A stretch of 64,000 nucleotides of DNA from Paracandidimonas soli (GCF_004342005.1 NZ_SMBX01000007.1:62001-126000); one strand, 5' to 3'. Shown: positions 37,188 through 47,252, counted from the first letter of the stretch. The notes: a model not told the origin generated them from the sequence alone. Program-made: numbers and translations.

Positions 37188-37832
37188 ATGAGTCACGATA
37201 CGATACCGCTCGACGACGCTGGAGCAGTTGACCCCAGCCTGCCGTCCGATCCCTCGCGCCGCTTCTGGGTGGCATCAGCCTGTGCAGTCGGCGGTGTCGC
37301 CGGCGCCGCCACTGCCCTGCCGCTCGTCACATCGTTCGCTCCTTCCGACAGGGCCCGCGCCGCCGGCGCTCCGGTTGAAGTCGACATCTCCGGCATCGCC
37401 CCCGGCGAAATGAAAACCGTCGAATGGCGCGGCAAGCCCGTGTGGATCCTGCGCCGCACCGAAGCACAACTGGCCAGCCTCAATGGCCTCGACAGCCAGT
37501 TGGCCGATCCCGCCTCAGACCGCCCCGGCTATACCCCCGAATACGCCAAGAACGAATACCGTTCACGCAATCCCGAATTCTTCGTCTGCGTCGCCATCTG
37601 TACGCACTTGGGCTGCGCCCCCACGCCGCACCTGAACTCCGGCGCCCAGCCGGGGCTGCCCGCCAGCTGGCCGGGCGGTTTCTTCTGCCCCTGCCACGGC
37701 TCCACATTCGACTTGGCCGGCCGCGTATTCAGCAACAAGCCCGCGCCCGACAACCTCGAAGTCCCGCCCTATTCGTTCTCGTCCGACAACACCAAGATCA
37801 CCATTGGCGTCGACGAAAACAATCAGGCCTGA
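37188..37832 (+). CDS. petA: Ubiquinol-cytochrome c reductase Rieske iron-sulfur subunit
   Basis: 214-aa Rieske protein of the bc1 complex. The N-terminus carries a twin-arginine signal-anchor (SRRFWVASACAVGGVAGAAT, about residues 23-42), so export is expected through Tat. The [2Fe-2S] ligands are in CTHLGCAP near 140 and CPCHGST near 165. The start at 37188 follows AAGGATACTAGA; an ATG eleven codons upstream lacks this. First gene of petABC. Confidence 0.97.
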   Translation: MSHDTIPLDDAGAVDPSLPSDPSRRFWVASACAVGGVAGAATALPLVTSFAPSDRARAAGAPVEVDISGIAPGEMKTVEWRGKPVWILRRTEAQLASLNGLDSQLADPASDRPGYTPEYAKNEYRSRNPEFFVCVAICTHLGCAPTPHLNSGAQPGLPASWPGGFFCPCHGSTFDLAGRVFSNKPAPDNLEVPPYSFSSDNTKITIGVDENNQA

Positions 37833-37895
37833 CCGCTACCCGCAACCATCCGCGCAATTGCGTTCGCACGAATAGAATAGAAAGGAACCGTTCTC

Positions 37896-39284
37896 ATGGC
37901 TGGCGATAAAACCGTCGACACCACAGGACTGCTGGGCTGGATAGACAGGCGCTTTCCACTCACCAAGCTCTTCAAAGAGCACATGTCCGAGTACTACGCA
38001 CCGAAGAACTTCAACTTCTGGTACTTCTTCGGCTCACTGGCGCTGCTGGTCCTGGTCATCCAGGTCGTCACCGGCATCTTCCTCGTCATGAACTACAAGC
38101 CCGACGCCAAGCTGGCGTTCGACTCTGTGGAATACATCATGCGCGAAGTGCCGTGGGGCTGGCTGATCCGCTACATGCACTCCACCGGCGCCTCCATGTT
38201 CTTCGTGGTCGTGTACCTGCACATGCTGCGCGGCATGTTCTATGGGTCCTACCGCAAGCCGCGTGAGCTGGTCTGGATCTTCGGCGTCGCCATCTTCCTC
38301 TGTCTGATGGCCGAGGCCTTCATGGGCTACCTGCTGCCCTGGGGCCAGATGTCATACTGGGGCGCCCAGGTCATCGTGAACCTGTTCTCTGCCATCCCCT
38401 TCATCGGTCCCGAGCTGTCCATCTGGATCCGCGGCGACTACGTGGTTTCCGACGCCACCCTGAACCGCTTCTTCGCGCTGCACGTCATCGCCGTGCCGCT
38501 GGTGCTCATCGGCCTGGTCGTAGCGCACATCATCGCCCTGCACGAAGTCGGCTCCAACAACCCCGACGGCGTCGAGATCAAGGAAGGGCCCAAAGACCGC
38601 TACGGCCGCCCCGTCGACGGCATTCCCTTCCACCCCTACTACTCGGTGCACGACATCGTCGGCGTGGCGGGCTTCCTCATCGTCTTCGCGGCCATCCTGT
38701 TCTTCGCTCCCGAAATGGGCGGCTACTTCCTGGAGTTCAACAACTTCATCCCGGCCGATCCGCTGAAGACCCCGCCGCACATCGCCCCGGTCTGGTACTT
38801 CACGCCGTTCTACTCCATGCTGCGCGCCACCACGGCCGACTTCACATGGATCCTGGCAGGCAGCTCCGTGCTGGCCGCCATCGTGCTGTTCGCCAAGGGC
38901 GGCCTGAAGGGCGCATGGCGCCTGGCCGTGCCGGTCGGCCTGCTGATCCTGGCCCTGCTGTTCCGCACGATCGACGCCAAGTTCTGGGGCGTCGTGATCA
39001 TGGGCGGCGCCGTCGTCATCCTGGGCTTCCTGCCCTGGCTGGACAGCTCCCCCGTCAAGTCCATCCGCTACCGTCCGGGCTGGCACAAAGCGCTGTATGC
39101 AATCTTCATCGTGAATTTCCTGATGCTGGGCTACCTCGGCACCCAGGCGCCCAACGATCTGTTCAACCTGCTGAGCCAGATCGGAACCGTGATCTACCTG
39201 GCGTTCTTCCTGGTAATGCCCGTCTGGAGCCGCCTGGGAACATTCAAGCCGGTGCCTGACCGCGTCACTTTCCGCCCGCACTAA
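37896..39284 (+). CDS. petB: Ubiquinol-cytochrome c reductase cytochrome b subunit
   Basis: 462-aa membrane subunit containing both b haems and the quinol sites. Haem-ligand histidines lie in RYMHSTGASMFF and YLHMLRG, and in RFFALHVIAVPL and AHIIALHEVGSNNPDG. The quinol-oxidation loop reads PVWYF where mitochondria have PEWY, the variant known from beta- and gamma-proteobacteria. Eight or more membrane segments. Follows petA by 63 bp and precedes petC by 20 bp. Confidence 0.98.
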   Translation: MAGDKTVDTTGLLGWIDRRFPLTKLFKEHMSEYYAPKNFNFWYFFGSLALLVLVIQVVTGIFLVMNYKPDAKLAFDSVEYIMREVPWGWLIRYMHSTGASMFFVVVYLHMLRGMFYGSYRKPRELVWIFGVAIFLCLMAEAFMGYLLPWGQMSYWGAQVIVNLFSAIPFIGPELSIWIRGDYVVSDATLNRFFALHVIAVPLVLIGLVVAHIIALHEVGSNNPDGVEIKEGPKDRYGRPVDGIPFHPYYSVHDIVGVAGFLIVFAAILFFAPEMGGYFLEFNNFIPADPLKTPPHIAPVWYFTPFYSMLRATTADFTWILAGSSVLAAIVLFAKGGLKGAWRLAVPVGLLILALLFRTIDAKFWGVVIMGGAVVILGFLPWLDSSPVKSIRYRPGWHKALYAIFIVNFLMLGYLGTQAPNDLFNLLSQIGTVIYLAFFLVMPVWSRLGTFKPVPDRVTFRPH

Positions 39285-39304
39285 GGCCCACGACACATTA
39301 CGGA

Positions 39305-40147
39305 ATGATCATGATGAAAAAGTTGCTTGGCGCCCTCGCCCTATTCCTGACCTGCACGGTATCGTTCGCAGCCGGGGGGACCTACCCCCTCGAAAAGGCT
39401 CCCAATCGCATCAACGACATGGCGGCCCTGCAGAACGGTGCAAAACTCTTCGTCAACTACTGTCTGAACTGTCACAGCGCCAATTCCCTGCGCTACAACA
39501 AGCTTACGGAAATCGGCCTGACTGAAGAAGAGATCAAGAAAAACCTGCTGTTCACCTCCGACAAGGTGGGCGACCTCATGCACATCGCCATGACGCCCGC
39601 CGACGCCAAGTCCTGGTTCGGCACCACGCCGCCCGATCTGTCCGTCATCGCGCGCGCGCGCTCCGTCAACTTGGGCCCCTCCGGCGTCGACTACCTCTAC
39701 ACCTACCTGCGCACGTTCTACCGCGACTCCGCCAAGGGCACGGGCTGGAACAACCTCGTGTTCCCCGATGTCGGCATGCCGCACGTCATGTGGCAGCGCC
39801 AGGGCGAGCGCACGCTGACCAAGACCCAGGTCCACCAGGCGGCCGACCAGCAATGGGAGCGCGTCACCACGGTGTACGATGCGGACGGCTTCTCCGAAGT
39901 CACCCGCGAAGCCCTGTCCGACTACAAGGGCAAGGCAACGGAAGAGTTCAAGTTCGAGGCCGCCAACGCCCAGGCCGCCGCGCAGTTCGACAGCGACATG
40001 GCCGACCTCAGCAACTTCCTGGGATGGATGGCCGAACCCGTACAGCAGTTGCGCAAGCAGATCGGCGTCTGGGTCCTGCTGTTCCTGGGCCTTTTCCTCC
40101 TCGTCGCATGGAGACTGAATGCCGCTTACTGGAAACATGTAAGATAA
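39305..40147 (+). CDS. petC: Ubiquinol-cytochrome c reductase cytochrome c1 subunit
   Basis: 280-aa c-type cytochrome of the bc1 complex. Signal peptide (to about residue 23, ending SFAAGG), covalent haem motif CLNCH near 52 with SANSLRYNKL following, the axial Met region DVGMPHVMWQ near 158, and a C-terminal membrane anchor (about 255-274). Three in-frame ATGs lie within ten bases (39305, 39311, 39314); a binding site CGGA favours the second or third. A strong terminator follows. Confidence 0.97.
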   Translation: MIMMKKLLGALALFLTCTVSFAAGGTYPLEKAPNRINDMAALQNGAKLFVNYCLNCHSANSLRYNKLTEIGLTEEEIKKNLLFTSDKVGDLMHIAMTPADAKSWFGTTPPDLSVIARARSVNLGPSGVDYLYTYLRTFYRDSAKGTGWNNLVFPDVGMPHVMWQRQGERTLTKTQVHQAADQQWERVTTVYDADGFSEVTREALSDYKGKATEEFKFEAANAQAAAQFDSDMADLSNFLGWMAEPVQQLRKQIGVWVLLFLGLFLLVAWRLNAAYWKHVR

Positions 40148-40205
40148 TAGGCATTCCTACGCAAGGCAGGCGGCATGCAATGCCGCCATTCAGCCTGCTG
40201 TTATG

Positions 40206-40240
40206 AAATAGGCGTAAGGTAATACGCCTATTTCGTTTTT
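40206..40240 (+). terminator. Rho-independent terminator after petC
   Basis: Perfect 11-bp stem (AAATAGGCGTA at 40206-40216, TACGCCTATTT at 40223-40233), 6-nt loop, followed by CG and TTTTT at 40236-40240. It ends petABC and precedes sspA. Confidence 0.92.
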
Positions 40241-40295
40241 ATGAGCCACGATTTCTGCGCTCTTTATCTTTAGTTCACTGATTGGAATCCGCGAC

Positions 40296-40904
40296 ATGAT
40301 GCAGCTCTACTCTGGAACGACCTGCCCTTTTTCACAACGCTGCCGTTTCGTGCTGTTTGAAAAGGGCATGGATTTTGAAATCCGCGACATCGACCTGTAC
40401 AACAAGCCCGAAGACATTTCGGTCATGAATCCGTACGGCCAGGTGCCCATCCTGGTAGAACGCGACCTGGTCCTGTACGAATCCAACATCATCAACGAAT
40501 ACATCGACGAACGCTTCCCGCATCCCCAACTGATGCCCGCGGACCCGATCATGCGCGCGCGCACCCGCCTGTTCCTGTACAACTTCGAGAAGGAACTGTT
40601 CGTGCACGTTTCCACGCTGGAAAACCGCAACGAAACCGATCCCGCCGCACAGGAAGCCGCCCGCCAGCACATCCGCGACCGCCTGTCCATGCTGGCCCCC
40701 ATCCTGTTGAAGAACAAGTACATGCTGGGCGAAGAGTTCTCCATGCTGGACGTCGCCATCGCGCCGCTGCTGTGGCGCCTGGATCACTACGGCATCGAAC
40801 TGCCGAAGAATGCGGCTCCCGTGCAGAAATACGGCGAGCGCATTTTCTCCAGGCCCGCCTACATCGAAGCGCTGACGCCTTCCGAAAAAGTCATGCGCCG
40901 CTAA
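40296..40904 (+). CDS. sspA: Stringent starvation protein A
   Basis: 202-aa GST-fold, RNA-polymerase-associated regulator. Thioredoxin-like N-terminal domain with SGTTCPFSQRCRFVLFEKG; QVPILVERDLVLYESNIINEY is the glutathione-site-like strand; FPHPQLMPAD matches the surface PHP motif needed for SspA function in E. coli. It starts 148 bp after petC, beyond the terminator, and is followed 10 bp later by sspB. Confidence 0.95.
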   Translation: MMQLYSGTTCPFSQRCRFVLFEKGMDFEIRDIDLYNKPEDISVMNPYGQVPILVERDLVLYESNIINEYIDERFPHPQLMPADPIMRARTRLFLYNFEKELFVHVSTLENRNETDPAAQEAARQHIRDRLSMLAPILLKNKYMLGEEFSMLDVAIAPLLWRLDHYGIELPKNAAPVQKYGERIFSRPAYIEALTPSEKVMRR

Positions 40905-40914
40905 AGGCCAGCCC

Positions 40915-41349
40915 ATGCAAGAGACCTCCACCAAGCCCTACCTGCTGCGCGCGCTGCACGAATGGTGCACCGACAACGGATACACGCCGCACATCGTCGT
41001 CAAGGTCGATGCCAACACGGTGGTGCCCAGGGCGCACGTGCACGAAGGCCAGATCACGCTGAACATCGGCACCCTGGCCACCAACCGTCTGGTCCTGGGC
41101 AACGAGTACATCGAGTTCCAGGCGCGCTTCAGCGGCATCACCGAGGACATCTACGTCCCGGTAGCGGCAGTATCGGCCATCTACGCCCGGGAAACCGGGG
41201 CGGGCATGGGATTCGAGGTGGAGGACTCCAAGCCTTACTCGGGCGACGAGCCGGAAAAAGACGCCATCGATACGCCGGATGCTCCGCCGACGGAGCCCGA
41301 CGACGATCCTTCGGCGCCGCGCCGGCCGCACCTTACCATCGTCAAGTGA
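40915..41349 (+). CDS. sspB: ClpXP adaptor SspB
   Basis: 144-aa adaptor that delivers ssrA-tagged peptides to ClpXP. The N-terminal substrate-binding domain (about 1-100) includes KPYLLRALHEWCTDNGYTPH, LNIGTLATNRL and the downstream ARFSG strand. A flexible acidic linker follows, and the C-terminal tail RRPHLTIVK is the ClpX-docking motif. In an operon with sspA. Confidence 0.96.
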   Translation: MQETSTKPYLLRALHEWCTDNGYTPHIVVKVDANTVVPRAHVHEGQITLNIGTLATNRLVLGNEYIEFQARFSGITEDIYVPVAAVSAIYARETGAGMGFEVEDSKPYSGDEPEKDAIDTPDAPPTEPDDDPSAPRRPHLTIVK

Positions 41350-41387
41350 GAGCTGGGCGGGCTGCCTGATGCTGCGATTGTGCGATA

Positions 41388-42305
41388 TCAGGGCAGCACG
41401 CCCTCTCCGATCCGTTCCCGCATATAGTCCCGCATAAACGCTACGCAGGCCCTGACTTTGGCCGAGGTTCCCAGGCGTTCGGGATACACCGCCCACACAT
41501 TGGCTTCCTGCTGCCATTCGGGCAGCACGCAGTGCAATTGCCCGCTCTGCAGCAATGGCGCCACATCCCAATGCGAGCGCAGAATGATACCGTGACCGTC
41601 CACAGCCCACTGCACCGCCATTTCCCCGTTGTTCGACGACAGGGGGCCGCGCACTTTGATGCGTTCCCCCTTGGCGCCACTGCGCAGTTGCCATATGCCG
41701 AACGGATGGTCCCGCTCCTTGATGATCAGGCAGTCATGCGCGGCAAGGTCTGACAATGAACGCGGTATGCCGCGTGCCTGCAGATAAGACGGCGCTGCGC
41801 ACAGCACGCGATGATTGGATGCCAGCCGTCGCGCAATCAGGTGTGGCGCAATTTCATCTCCTACGCGGATATCCAGGTCGAATCCCTCCGCCGCTACATC
41901 CACGATGCGATCAAAAACTTCGAAGCGTACCTGCAGGCCCGGATACTGCCGCGCGAACATGGAAAATGCCCTGGCCACCACCCTGCGCCCGAACCCGAAG
42001 CTGCTACATACGCGCAACACGCCGGTCGGCTCTCGACGCGTAGCACTGACCTCGTCGACCAGTCGCTCTACATCGTCCAGAATACGCAGCGCCCAGTGAT
42101 AGACACGCTCCCCCGCCTCCGTCACCACCACACGCCGCGTCGTGCGATGGAACAGCACAGTCTGCAGCCTGGCCTCCAATATCCGGATGCGCTTGGTCAC
42201 ATAAGCGGGGGACACGCCCATCACCTGCGCAGCGCCGGTGAAACTGCATTTGTGTACTACCGCGCAAAATACTCGCAAATCCTCCGGCAGGGGATCATTA
42301 TTCAT
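41388..42305 (-). CDS. LysR-family regulator (DmlR-like)
   Basis: 305 aa. N-terminal winged helix-turn-helix (FCAVVHKCSFTGAAQVMG, VSPAYVTKRIRILEARL, about residues 9-50), then TTRRVVVTEAGERVY and an effector domain. It is divergent from the D-malate/tartrate dehydrogenase gene with 142 bp between, the same arrangement as dmlR-dmlA in E. coli, so it probably activates that gene in response to malate or tartrate. An alternative start eight codons upstream (42329) exists; neither has a clear binding site. Confidence 0.88.
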   Translation of the reverse strand: MNNDPLPEDLRVFCAVVHKCSFTGAAQVMGVSPAYVTKRIRILEARLQTVLFHRTTRRVVVTEAGERVYHWALRILDDVERLVDEVSATRREPTGVLRVCSSFGFGRRVVARAFSMFARQYPGLQVRFEVFDRIVDVAAEGFDLDIRVGDEIAPHLIARRLASNHRVLCAAPSYLQARGIPRSLSDLAAHDCLIIKERDHPFGIWQLRSGAKGERIKVRGPLSSNNGEMAVQWAVDGHGIILRSHWDVAPLLQSGQLHCVLPEWQQEANVWAVYPERLGTSAKVRACVAFMRDYMRERIGEGVLP

Positions 42306-42447
42306 GATGTGTGCATATTCAATTGACAAGTTGGCCTATTGTATAGAAATTGGACTCTGACTTACGATGCCGGCAGCACTGATGGCACCGGCGTCCGCCA
42401 AGACACTTGTCCTCACGCCTCTTTCACTTTTTGCACAGACCCTATTC

Positions 42448-43518
42448 ATGAGCCAGACACTGAAAATCGCAACTATCGCCGGCGACGGCATCGGCAAGGA
42501 AGTCATGCCCGAAGGGCTGCGTGTCCTCCGGGCCGCCTCTCAACAATTCAATATCCCGCTTGAAATCCAGACCTTCGACTGGGCCAACTGCGACTACTAC
42601 CAGCAGACGGGCGAAATGATGCCTGCCGACTGGAAAGCGCAGTTGCAGGGATTCGATGCCATCTATTTCGGCGCCGTCGGCTGGCCCGCCACCACGCCCG
42701 ATCACGTTTCGCTATGGGGTTCGCTGCTGAAGTTCCGGCGCGAGTTCGATCAGTACATCAATCTGCGACCCGTACGCCTGTTCGAGGGCGTGCCCTGCCC
42801 GCTGGCGGGCCGCAAGGCCGGCGACATCGACTTCCTGGTCGTGCGCGAAAACACGGAAGGCGAATACACCAACCTGGGCGGCGTCCTGTTCGAAGGCACC
42901 GACCGAGAAATCGTCATCCAGGAATCCGTGTTCTCGCGCATCGGCACCGACCGTGTGCTGCGCTACGCCTTCGAGCTGGCCAACCAGCGCCCGCGCAAAT
43001 CCCTGACGGTAGCCACCAAGAGCAACGGCATCGCCATCAGCATGCCCTGGTGGGACAAGCGCGCCGACGCCATGGCCGCCAACTACCCGGAAGTCGCGGT
43101 GGACAAGCAGCACATCGACATACTCAGCGCCCGCTTCGTGCTGCAGCCCCAGCGCTTCGACGTCGTGGTGGCATCGAACCTGTTCGGCGACATTCTGTCC
43201 GACCTGGGACCGGCCTGCACCGGCACCATCGGCCTGGCCCCGTCGGCCAACCTGAACCCTGAACGCAATTTCCCGTCGCTGTTCGAGCCCGTGCACGGCT
43301 CCGCTCCCGACATCTATGGCAAAGGCATCGCCAACCCCATCGCCATGATCTGGAGCGGCGCCATGATGCTGCAGTTTCTGGGATATGCAGATGCCCATGA
43401 CGCCATCCTGAAGTCGGTTGAAGATATCCTGAAAGCTGGTCCGCATACCCCAGACCTGGGCGGCCAAGCATCAACACAAGATGTCGGCAAAGCCATTGCC
43501 CAGAACATAAATACTTGA
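42448..43518 (+). CDS. dmlA: D-malate / tartrate dehydrogenase (decarboxylating)
   Basis: 356-aa isopropylmalate-dehydrogenase-family enzyme oxidising D-malate or tartrate with NAD. Typical of this subgroup: IAGDGIGKEVMPEGLRVL near residue 9, YFGAVGWPATTPDHVSLWGS, RENTEGEYTNLGG, SNLFGDILSDLGPACTGTIG with the metal-binding aspartates, and LFEPVHGSAPDI. The start at 42448 is chosen by the family N-terminus (MSQTLKIATI). Regulated most likely by the divergent LysR gene. It is followed after 39 bp by a Bug receptor gene that may supply the substrate. Confidence 0.93.
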   Translation: MSQTLKIATIAGDGIGKEVMPEGLRVLRAASQQFNIPLEIQTFDWANCDYYQQTGEMMPADWKAQLQGFDAIYFGAVGWPATTPDHVSLWGSLLKFRREFDQYINLRPVRLFEGVPCPLAGRKAGDIDFLVVRENTEGEYTNLGGVLFEGTDREIVIQESVFSRIGTDRVLRYAFELANQRPRKSLTVATKSNGIAISMPWWDKRADAMAANYPEVAVDKQHIDILSARFVLQPQRFDVVVASNLFGDILSDLGPACTGTIGLAPSANLNPERNFPSLFEPVHGSAPDIYGKGIANPIAMIWSGAMMLQFLGYADAHDAILKSVEDILKAGPHTPDLGGQASTQDVGKAIAQNINT

Positions 43519-43557
43519 TGCAGCAGTACCTCTATTCCAATAATCAGGAGATATGCA

Positions 43558-44538
43558 ATGAAAAGAATTATCGTTTCCGCATTTGCTTGTTTAATGTGCC
43601 TAATCTCGGCAACGAGCTGGGCAAAAGATAATTACCCGACCCGGCCTGTGACCTGGGTCGTTCCTTTTGCAGCAGGCGGCCCGACAGACGCCTTAGCCAG
43701 ACGTGTGGCAGCGCGTGTGGCCAACGAACTGGGACAAGCCATAGTGATCGAGAATGTGCCTGGTGCAGGCGGCACGATCGGCGCAGCCCGGGTCGCGCGT
43801 GCCAAGCCGGACGGCTACACGATGTTGATGGGGCATTTCGGCTACATGGCGGCAGCGCCTTCGCTTTATAACAACCTTGCTTATGATCCGGCTCAGGATT
43901 TCCGCGGTGTATTCCGTTTCCCTAATACGCCGATGGTTCTGCTTGTGGGCAAAGACTCGCCATTCAACACAATAGAGGAATTTGTCAGCTATGCTCGAAC
44001 CAACCCCAACAAACTGAACATTGCCAATGCTGGAGTAGGCTCCGCCTCGCACCTGATGGCAGCGCTGTTCATGCAACGAGCCAACTTGGACGTTCTGGAT
44101 GTTCCTTACCGCGGCGGTGGGCAGGCACTTACCGACGTAATATCCGGCCAGGCCGATGCTCTGTTCGATCAGATGAATACGGTAATGGGGCTGAGGTCAG
44201 GAGGGCTAGCTAAACCGCTAGTCCAGACAACAACACAACGCACCACTCAGTTGCCGGATATCCCTACCGTTGCTGAATCTTTGATCCCTGGCTTCGAAGC
44301 CTTGACCTGGTACGGTGTATATGCGCCCGCAGGAACCGACGACGAGGTTCTGCAGAAATTCTTATCCAGCTATCACAGCGCATTGCAAGACCCGGAGTTC
44401 TTGCAATTGCTACAGGATCAAGGCTTGCAACTTCTGTCTGACGGTGAGGAGACAGGCGCTGCGCTGGATACGTTTACCCGCGCAGAAATACAACGCTGGA
44501 AGCAAGTCATCGCAGCTGCAGGCATCGAACGTCAATGA
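43558..44538 (+). CDS. Bug/TctC-family receptor
   Basis: 326-aa periplasmic solute-binding protein. Signal peptide ending Ser-Trp-Ala (about residue 22), then the hallmarks YPTRPVTWVVPFAAGGPTD, IENVPGAGGTIGAARVA, VPYRGGGQALTDVISG and LPDIPTVAESLIPG. AGGAGATATGCA precedes the start. Base composition is clearly AT-richer than the dehydrogenase upstream and most of the window, suggesting separate acquisition. Likely ligand is a dicarboxylate or hydroxy acid linked to the dehydrogenase (inference). No permease genes nearby. Confidence 0.92.
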   Translation: MKRIIVSAFACLMCLISATSWAKDNYPTRPVTWVVPFAAGGPTDALARRVAARVANELGQAIVIENVPGAGGTIGAARVARAKPDGYTMLMGHFGYMAAAPSLYNNLAYDPAQDFRGVFRFPNTPMVLLVGKDSPFNTIEEFVSYARTNPNKLNIANAGVGSASHLMAALFMQRANLDVLDVPYRGGGQALTDVISGQADALFDQMNTVMGLRSGGLAKPLVQTTTQRTTQLPDIPTVAESLIPGFEALTWYGVYAPAGTDDEVLQKFLSSYHSALQDPEFLQLLQDQGLQLLSDGEETGAALDTFTRAEIQRWKQVIAAAGIERQ

Positions 44539-44601
44539 TGCGGACAAGCTGGAAATACCCGCCGCTTCGCTGCAACATACACCGGAAGGAGACCGTCGCT
44601 A

Positions 44602-45615
44602 ATGAGCATCGCCGCCGAAACCGTGAATGCCAAAGGCGGCAAGGACGGTGTTTTCATCATCCCCGAATTCGAGCTCGATTCCGGAAAAACCATACATAAC
44701 CTGCGCATTGCCTACACCTTGTACGGGGAACGCAATCCGCAGGGCAGCAATCTGATATTACTGCTGCCCGGCACCAGCAATACACGCTACGGAGTCCGGG
44801 GCCATATTGGAATCGACGCGGCATTCGACCCGTCCAAGTACTGTATCGTGTCTGTCGATGCAATCGGCGGCGGCGACTCTTCACAACCCGGGGATGGTCT
44901 GCGCCACCGATTTCCCATCTACAGCGTGGCAGACATGGTACGTGCTCAGTACGAATTGGTGACGCATGGCCTAAGCTTGCACGGCAGACCACTCGCCGCT
45001 GTGGGCGGCGCTTCCATGGGAGCGTTCCAAGCCCTGCAATGGGCAGCCGCCTATCCTGACGCCATGCAACGCGCGGTGTTATTGGTACCTGCCGTTAAGG
45101 CGGGCGGGTTGTTTCGGCAAACCGTACTCCAGATGAAGCGCATTGTGGCTTTAGATGCCAACTGGAGTGACGGTAGCTATAGCATCCAGCCCGCAACCGG
45201 TTTGGCTATCGCCGGACGGCACTACTTCCCCTGGACCGTAACGGACGCTTATCTCGAGACCATGCCCCAGGATATCGTTGAAAGAGACATGGATGCGGTA
45301 GCGACAAACTTTGCGTCCTGGGATGCATGGTCGTTGATCAGGCGCTACGAGGCATCCAGCTCGTTTGATCTGGCCCAGAGCTTTGATGGCGATCTTTTAC
45401 ATGCGCTTAATCGCATCCAGGCCAAACTATTGGTATTACCCTGTGCTCAGGATCGCTTGTTGGGAATCGATGGAGCACGCCAGATCGCCCAGCAAGCCCA
45501 AGAGGCGGATTATGCGGAAATCCAGTCCAACCTGGGTCATCTTGCATGGCGTGCCGTGCCAGGCTCTCCACAGACGACCTTTCTTACCAAGACCATCTCT
45601 ACCTGGCTAAGGTGA
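44602..45615 (+). CDS. MetX-like alpha/beta hydrolase (homoserine O-acetyltransferase family)
   Basis: 337 aa, alpha/beta fold of the MetX-related group. LRIAYTLYGERNPQG is the typical N-terminal strand region; the nucleophile is in GGASMGAFQALQWA near residue 137; an acidic residue follows in LPCAQDRLLG and the histidine is in SNLGHLAWR. MetX proper is longer (about 370-380 aa), and a true met gene is not expected beside a Bug receptor, so a hydrolase or acyltransferase acting on the imported compound is more likely. It shares the lower GC of the preceding gene and lies 63 bp after it; AAGGAG precedes the start. Confidence 0.82.
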   Translation: MSIAAETVNAKGGKDGVFIIPEFELDSGKTIHNLRIAYTLYGERNPQGSNLILLLPGTSNTRYGVRGHIGIDAAFDPSKYCIVSVDAIGGGDSSQPGDGLRHRFPIYSVADMVRAQYELVTHGLSLHGRPLAAVGGASMGAFQALQWAAAYPDAMQRAVLLVPAVKAGGLFRQTVLQMKRIVALDANWSDGSYSIQPATGLAIAGRHYFPWTVTDAYLETMPQDIVERDMDAVATNFASWDAWSLIRRYEASSSFDLAQSFDGDLLHALNRIQAKLLVLPCAQDRLLGIDGARQIAQQAQEADYAEIQSNLGHLAWRAVPGSPQTTFLTKTISTWLR

Positions 45616-45700
45616 CAGAGAGCCGAAAACCTGACGCATAATGCCACACCACCGTATATCGATGGCGCGGCATTCCTCTAGCGGCAAGCGATCTTGCCTC

Positions 45701-47134
45701 TCAGCCCAGGCGCTTCAGCGCGATGGCGACGCCTGCGCCATAGGCTGGATCCGCCTTGCTGCAGTGCTCTATATGCCTGGCCTGGATGTCAGGCGTAACG
45801 CTGGCCAGGTTGCGCGCCGTATTCTCGAACAGGGCCGCCTTCTGCTCGTCCGTCATCAGGCGGAACAGCGCGCCCGGCTGCGAGAAGTAGTCCTCGTCCA
45901 CGCGGTGGTCCCAGTGGTCGGCGGCGCCATTCAGCGGCAGCGGAGGCTCGCGGAACTCAGGCTGCTCCTGCCATTCGCCCTGCGCGTTCGGCTCGTTGCC
46001 CGTCGTGCGTCCGTAGTTGCCATCGACACGCATCGCTCCGTCGCGATGGTAGCTGTGTACGGGGCAGCGCGGCGTGTTCACCGGGATCTGGTGGTGGTTC
46101 ACACCCAGGCGATAGCGCTGCGCATCGCCGTATGAAAACAGGCGCGCCTGCAACATGCGGTCGGGCGAGAATCCGATGCCCGGCACTACGTTCGCCGGCG
46201 AGAATGCCGCCTGCTCGACCTCGGCGAAGAAGTTCTCGGGATTGCGGTTCAGCTCCAGCACGCCCACCTCGATCAGCGGATAGTCGCCGTGCGGCCAGAC
46301 CTTGGTCAGGTCGAACGGATTGAAGCGGTAGCCTGCCGCATCGGCTTCGGGCATGATCTGCACGTACATGGTCCAGCGGGGGAAATCGCCCTTCTCGATG
46401 GACTCGAACAGATCGCGCTGCGAGCTTTCGCGGTCGCGGCCCACCAGTTCCTGCGCCTCGGCGTCGGTCAGGTTCTTGATGCCCTGCTGCGTCTTGAACG
46501 TGAACTTCACCCAGAAACGTTCATTCTGCGCATTGATGAAGCTGAACGTATGGCTGCCGAAGGCATGCATGTGGCGGAAGTCCGCGGGAATGCCGCGATC
46601 GCTCATGACGATGGTGACCTGATGCAGGGCTTCGGGCAGACCGGTCCAGAACTCCCAGTTGTTCTGGGCGCTGCGCATGCCGGTGCGGGGATCGCGCTTG
46701 ACTGCGTGGTTCAGGTCGGGAAACTTGAGCGGATCGCGGAAGAAGAACACCGGCGTGTTGTTGCCGACCAGGTCCCAATTGCCTTCTTCCGTATAGAACT
46801 TCATGGCGACGCCGCGGATGTCGCGCTCGGCATCCGCCGCGCCGCGCTCGCCGGCGACCGTCGAGAAGCGCAGGAACAATGGCGTCTGCTTGCCGACTTC
46901 CGAGAAGATCTTCGCCCTCGTATAACAGGTGATGTCATGCGTCACCGTAAAGGTGCCATAAGCGCCCGCGCCCTTGGCGTGCATGCGGCGCTCGGGAATG
47001 ACCTCGCGGTCGAAATGAGCCAGCTTTTCCAGCAGCCACACATCCTGCAGCAGTGCCGGGCCGCGCAAGCCGGCCGTCATGGTGTTCTGGTTATCGACTA
47101 CGGGAGCTCCCGCCGCTGTCGTCAGTTTTTTCAT
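45701..47134 (-). CDS. katA: Monofunctional haem catalase
   Basis: 477-aa small-subunit catalase decomposing hydrogen peroxide. Active-site His in [13 protein letters not shown] near residue 54, Asn in [12 protein letters not shown] near 127, proximal haem Tyr in [14 protein letters not shown] near 338. [19 protein letters not shown] is the following conserved block. An OxyR-type half-site lies about 120 bp upstream. The gene is alone on its strand between the MetX-like gene and the divergent patatin gene. Confidence 0.97.
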   Translation of the reverse strand: MKKLTTAAGAPVVDNQNTMTAGLRGPALLQDVWLLEKLAHFDREVIPERRMHAKGAGAYGTFTVTHDITCYTRAKIFSEVGKQTPLFLRFSTVAGERGAADAERDIRGVAMKFYTEEGNWDLVGNNTPVFFFRDPLKFPDLNHAVKRDPRTGMRSAQNNWEFWTGLPEALHQVTIVMSDRGIPADFRHMHAFGSHTFSFINAQNERFWVKFTFKTQQGIKNLTDAEAQELVGRDRESSQRDLFESIEKGDFPRWTMYVQIMPEADAAGYRFNPFDLTKVWPHGDYPLIEVGVLELNRNPENFFAEVEQAAFSPANVVPGIGFSPDRMLQARLFSYGDAQRYRLGVNHHQIPVNTPRCPVHSYHRDGAMRVDGNYGRTTGNEPNAQGEWQEQPEFREPPLPLNGAADHWDHRVDEDYFSQPGALFRLMTDEQKAALFENTARNLASVTPDIQARHIEHCSKADPAYGAGVAIALKRLG

Positions 47135-47252
47135 ATCCAGGCTCCTATCTCGGTTGGGGAAAGCGACGGTCTCATGTTCATGCAGCCGTCAGGACAAGTC
47201 CAGTTTAGGCGTTGGTTATCAATTAGTAAATTGAATTAATTTAAATAAATCG

